Shown here: positions 63,701 to 64,000 of the stretch, piece after piece
Position numbering within the stretch: the stretch's first letter is position 1
How the letters are laid out: each line of letters begins with the position of its first letter
Source of the DNA: Longimycelium tulufanense
GTDB taxonomy: Bacteria; Actinomycetota; Actinomycetes; Mycobacteriales; Pseudonocardiaceae
Direction: 5' to 3'
NCBI RefSeq assembly: GCF_014645795.1
Contig: NZ_BMMK01000021.1
Span: forward strand, 1 to 64,000
DNA length: 64,000 nucleotides
Notes under the pieces: model-generated
Database searches by the model: none
What the model was told of the DNA's origin: nothing
Seen by the model: the letters and a program-made list of their open reading frames with translations, nothing else
Position numbers and translations under genes: made by a program

Positions 63701-63788
63701 CGGCCGACCAGATCTCGGTGCGCTCGTTATCGGGGTGGGCGCCGTCGCGGCGGCCACCCCGTGGTCGGTGCTCTCGGTCGTCGTTCAC
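60729..63788 (-). CDS. ponA: Bifunctional penicillin-binding protein (PonA)
   Basis: Class A PBP of 1019 residues. The first 270 are Gly/Pro-rich and collagen-like (repeated GPGGPGG), followed by acidic and basic segments and a membrane helix near residues 300-320. The glycosyltransferase domain has the catalytic Glu in SAEDGTFWENEGF and EGGGSTLTQQYIKQ; the transpeptidase has the active Ser in GSAFKP, SVN in KRSVNTVF and KTGT in VAAKTGTHG. The end is Pro/Ser-rich with a poly-Gly stretch. It polymerises and cross-links peptidoglycan. Start: GTG at 63788, with GGGAGG eight bases upstream. Confidence 0.95.
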   Translation of the reverse strand: MNDDREHRPRGGRRDGAHPDNERTEIWSAGQAPGPTGPTQQPQAGPHRPDAPQQPQGGPPADPQWPGQPGAQPRPAGGPGGPGAPSGPAGPGGPAVPPPAPAGGPGGGPGYPGPGGPGGPAQHPGQHPGMPPQGMPQPPRGPMPPGAAGPGGPAGPGGPGGPGGVPGHGPRPPMGGPGMPPPGQQPPGGFPPPGAPGAPMPPGAGPRPMGPGGPGGQQPARPPQPGEQPTEVLPPLHSDQPREPELLTHYEPLPGEPGGPALADGEDYGDDDDAAPLGEEEERQMRRKRIWRRVRRTCYVLAAASIIVPFIAFWLGYFAWDVPNVEQVAAEQKKTITVYAADGRTELGKIAPKEGARTLIEYQDIPQTVKDAVVSAEDGTFWENEGFSWRGIAGAVWNQLRGREGGGSTLTQQYIKQATGADEYSYVRKFKEVVLAYKMTKRYSKEEVLTAYLNTVYFGRGANGVQSAAQAYFGKDAKDLDVAEAAVLAGAIQQPSRWDPAVDEAGAKARWKYVLDKMQEQGRLKAGERPTEYPHTLSQEEWQSQAGGGGGPRGQIFGQIRQEVEHDLKLNWDVVQKNGLKIVTTIDSKAQQQLEKIADETMKGQPEKLQTAVVAIDPNTGGVIAYYGGNKQFDYAGVGERPAGSAFKPFVAATALKEGRGIGDTYDGVGPKTFAGDYTVVNSEDDNRCGKHCSVREAMKRSVNTVFVEMAMKYGPRNVASTAYDSGISRKNRDGKPTLGDEQGNVAAGVALGMYPVRVLDMANAYATFANGGERHKAHLVEKVLYPNDEVRAQFVDDKNYAFDPSDTQNNAKIARNVTETMLQVADYSRRDLKGNRPVAAKTGTHGIENTNENSDAYMAGYTPQIATAVWVGTGNTEPIKWRDPRTSGKEVPIYGSGLPGLIWQKFMDAYLQGKPVEKFPPFQAIGRAEAPKPSAPLSRSRVPTSSSQPPTSAAESSEPSPSLSPSISRRPGPSWPDEWPTRGPEGPGGKPPGNGGGGGGGGHGVFPPPDEPDNRDSG

Positions 63789-63885
63789 GAGTTCGGCCTC
63801 CCAGACCGGCGTCGGCAAGCCGGCGTCGCTCGGTGGTCAATCGTTGCTCGGCGCCAGGACACCGGCACCGGTCGCCCTGACTGGC

Positions 63886-64000
63886 TCACTCCGCGGCGGT
63901 CCTCCGCCTCGAGGAGCCGGAGCGCAGTCCACCCTTGCCCAGGACGTATGACTGAACCAGATGGTTCCAGCTGCAGGTACGGCACACTTCCACGACGTAG
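63886..64000 (-). CDS. DUF5318 family protein, C-terminal part
   Basis: Only the last 37 residues lie inside the window, read leftwards from the edge to the TGA at 63886-63888. The sequence includes CRTCSWNHLVQSYVLG, the C-terminal zinc-ribbon-like signature of DUF5318 proteins. Mycobacterium carries a homologue (Rv0049) immediately upstream of ponA1, the same arrangement. The rest of the gene, including the start, is outside the window. The role of the family is unknown. Confidence 0.6.
   Translation of the reverse strand, partial: YVVEVCRTCSWNHLVQSYVLGKGGLRSGSSRRRTAAE

Noticed and set aside
1-64000. parS sites (GTTTCACGTGAAAC), CRISPR arrays, rRNA genes and transposases
   Set aside because: I looked for them by eye and saw none, but a motif scan would be more reliable.

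Overview
High-GC actinobacterial chromosome, most likely of the order Pseudonocardiales. The conserved genes follow the order found beside oriC in actinomycetes: cwlM-trxA-trxB-anti-sigma-sigM-pseudokinase-murJ-DUF6049-nudix, then pcnA, yqgE, leuS, ponA, rpsF-ssb-rpsR-rplI and dnaB. dnaA and dnaN are not in the window and are expected beyond its left end. There are no rRNA genes, no CRISPR array, no insertion sequence and no complete tRNA that I can see.

Layout. 1-2.48 kb: an accessory segment with one alpha/beta hydrolase and about 1.2 kb without a convincing gene. It lies where I would expect parA/parB. 2.5-7.2 kb: D-Ala-D-Ala ligase, a PLP aminotransferase, a GNAT acetyltransferase and the CwlM-type amidase. 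7.4-17.2 kb: a minus-strand block with thioredoxin and its reductase, SigM and its anti-sigma factor, a membrane pseudokinase, MurJ, a DUF6049 protein and a Nudix hydrolase. 17.3-26.6 kb: CCA-adding enzyme, MFS permease, YqgE, SdpI-like protein, phytase-like secreted protein, leuS behind an apparent leucine attenuator, and a TetR regulator. 26.7-32.4 kb: an MMPL pump, then an unusual M64-peptidase/VWA protein with a small partner. 32.6-39.6 kb: PTS enzyme I with a DasR-type operator on its start codon, a DUF1707/response-regulator/kinase operon, a diguanylate cyclase and an AI-2E-type permease. 39.9-48.0 kb: a beta-helix membrane protein, three exported proteins of unknown function, a PAS-GGDEF protein and a small membrane protein. 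48.2-53.0 kb: intein-bearing dnaB, a cluster of DnaA-box-like sites, rplI, rpsR, ssb and rpsF. 53.2-64 kb: an anchored exported protein, endonuclease IV, two GT87 mannosyltransferase-like proteins flanking a small membrane protein and an SBP56 protein, the bifunctional penicillin-binding protein PonA, and the tail of a DUF5318 gene.

How the genes fit together. Much of the window serves the cell envelope: Ddl (D-Ala-D-Ala), CwlM (control of precursor synthesis in mycobacteria), MurJ and its partner pseudokinase (lipid II flipping), PonA (glycan polymerisation and cross-linking), GT87 enzymes (polyprenyl-phosphate sugar transfer) and several exported proteins. SigM with its anti-sigma factor, the MacS-type two-component pair and two GGDEF proteins supply signalling. 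DnaB, SSB, ribosomal proteins, LeuS and PcnA are housekeeping. The most notable non-coding signals are the leuS leader (three consecutive Leu codons plus a terminator), the dre palindrome at ptsI, the paired TetR operators, an ECF-type promoter before the beta-helix gene and the DnaA-box cluster upstream of dnaB.
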